This document shows positions 63,283-64,000 of a stretch of 64,000 bases of DNA, piece by piece. Position numbers and translations under genes: made by a program. Every line of letters starts with the position of its first letter. Position 1 is the first letter of the stretch. The notes beneath the pieces are model-generated. The model saw nothing but the letters and a program-made list of their open reading frames with translations. It did not search any database and had not been told where the DNA came from. Source of the DNA: JALYRV01 sp040902895 (lineage in GTDB: Bacteria; Acidobacteriota; Vicinamibacteria; Vicinamibacterales; SCN-69-37); assembly GCA_040902895.1 (NCBI GenBank), contig JBBDWL010000099.1, positions 36,066 to 100,065 on the forward strand. Direction: 5' to 3'.

Positions 63283-63714
63283 TTAGGTCTCCCTGGTCTC
63301 GGTGTCGGAAAAGGCGTCGGGCCATGCCTTTCGCAACACGCCCGTCGTGAGCGGTTCCCCGATGAAGGTGACGAGCAATCCCGCAAATGTCGCGAACACC
63401 GCTGCGGTGCCTTCAGCGGCAACCGTGGGAGTCTGTCGTCCCGCACTGACGGTCACCTGGGCAAACGGCTCGTTTGTTTGATCGGACGGCGCCGCGGCGA
63501 GCAGCCATGGATAATCCACTTGTGCGAGATGCAACGCGCGTGCAATCAGCGCATCAACCCCGACCTGGCCAATCAGCGGAGTGGAGGCATGAACGAGGTC
63601 AGCGTAGGCGCGCCGGGCTGCTGCCGCAAACACCTCAGGACCCTCCGCGGACCCCGAATGCGGTGCCAGGACTTTCAGGGCGAGCTGTCGTAAGGCCGTG
63701 TGTCCGAGGGGCAT
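63283..63714 (-). CDS. hypothetical protein at the head of the kaiC operon
   Basis: 143 residues, ends 5 bp before the kaiC start. Helical N-terminal half (ALRQLALKVLAPHSGSAEGP, YADLVHASTPLIGQVGVDAL) and one hydrophobic segment GTAAVFATFAGLLVTFIGEP; it looks like a soluble regulatory protein. No family recognised. Operon position suggests a function with KaiC and the kinase. Confidence 0.65.
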   Translation of the reverse strand: MPLGHTALRQLALKVLAPHSGSAEGPEVFAAAARRAYADLVHASTPLIGQVGVDALIARALHLAQVDYPWLLAAAPSDQTNEPFAQVTVSAGRQTPTVAAEGTAAVFATFAGLLVTFIGEPLTTGVLRKAWPDAFSDTETRET

Positions 63715-63946
63715 GATATCGGGTAAAGCTCTTCAGGCCCTCAGGGCCGCAGCCCTGGCCACGAGCCTTGTTGGTTCCAGTATAGATGCGGCGCGGAATG
63801 GAAAGCACAAAGTGCGGTGCGGGATAGAATCATGCGCCCTCCCAAGTATCGCGTCACGCGCTTCTCACCGGTAACGAGTCTTCGGCGGCAGTTTACGGTT
63901 GGTGATGCTAGCCGTGGCGGTCGCGCGTTAAGCCGGTCACGAGGAA
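63715..63946. other. intergenic region between kaiC operon and tRNA-Glu
   Basis: No convincing gene. It holds a small GC hairpin (GGCCCTCAGGGCC, about 63743) and a reverse-strand TATACT (63784-63779) that could be the -10 of the kaiC operon, with TTGTGC 20 bp upstream as a weak -35. A TAGAAT (63825-63830) on the forward strand has no gene in front of it. Confidence 0.4.
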
Positions 63947-64000
63947 TGGCGTCCCCACCGGGAATCGAACCCGGGTCTCGGCCTTGAAAGGGCCGCGTCC
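63947..64000 (-). tRNA. tRNA-Glu (anticodon UUC), 5' end cut by window
   Basis: Reverse strand: the anticodon arm with loop CTTTCAA (anticodon UUC read at 63988-63986), T-arm with GGTTCGATTCC, acceptor strand GGGGAC with discriminator G and encoded CCA (63949-63947). It matches Glu tRNAs. The acceptor 5' strand and D-arm lie beyond 64000. Confidence 0.92.

Noticed and set aside
63832..63998. open frame starting one base after TAGAAT at 63825
   Set aside because: It runs into the tRNA-Glu gene on the other strand and shows no protein-like features.

Overview
The window is a dense, roughly two-thirds GC bacterial chromosome segment. The best guess is an Acidobacteriota genome, probably class Vicinamibacteria. 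This rests on the tandem acidobacterial-type ADOP permeases, the many signal-transduction genes, the secreted Asp-box (VPS10-like) protein, short intergenic regions with ATGA/GTGA/TGATG gene overlaps, and intergenic repeats built from 7-9 nt units. A scaffold gap (10 N flanked by 21 G) at 7719-7749 shows this is a draft, probably metagenome-derived, assembly. The lineage is inference; no 16S rRNA gene is present.

Region by region: 0.25-9.1 kb is a heavy-metal efflux block: a Cus/Czc-type RND system (outer-membrane factor, adaptor, pump), an SPW-VKOR membrane protein, a short-chain dehydrogenase split by the gap, and a FixH-like lipoprotein. 9.1-10.9 kb is a compact mer-like operon behind a textbook MerR-family operator: CopZ-like Fe-S protein, MerR, MerT, MerP, then only the first ~40 codons of a mercuric-reductase-like gene. 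11.0-13.2 kb has an Omp85-type barrel and a lipoprotein with kinase-fold motifs. 13.2-22.3 kb holds two hybrid histidine kinases, FtsB-like protein, CutA, a trans-sulfuration enzyme, an RsbU-type phosphatase and RNase III with an extra N-terminal domain. 22.4-28.7 kb is histidine catabolism (hutH, DinB, hutU and an AAA+ protein) divergent from purA. 28.8-33.6 kb has two tandem ADOP permeases; 33.7-37.6 kb is sdhCAB plus a TPR-like gene. 37.6-42.1 kb has PilZ, a response regulator, the Asp-box exoprotein and a bacilliredoxin. 42.1-47.6 kb carries an ABC-2 exporter, a HAD hydrolase, tupABC (tungstate uptake) and a DinB protein. 47.7-55.9 kb has a UbiB-family kinase, EF-hand protein, phosphoesterase, a second kinase-fold protein, a DUF1206 protein and a three-gene cassette (carboxylate-amine-ligase-like, M15-like, beta-lactamase-like). 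55.9-60.2 kb starts with a thioredoxin-fold gene whose frame contains an in-frame TGA at the active site, followed by secreted proteins and an acyltransferase. 60.2-63.7 kb is a KaiC/histidine-kinase operon and the window ends inside tRNA-Glu.

The most interesting signals are: (1) a probable selenocysteine-containing thioredoxin-like protein (U-A-G-C motif, TGA at 56039, with a hairpin fitting the bacterial SECIS model directly downstream); (2) several families of palindromic low-complexity intergenic repeats, including two copies of a ~122-156 bp element, that sit at gene 3' ends and often supply the stop codon; (3) two related extracytoplasmic proteins with protein-kinase-like catalytic motifs; (4) a recurring TAnnAT -10-like element so close to start codons that leaderless or very short-leader transcripts are implied.
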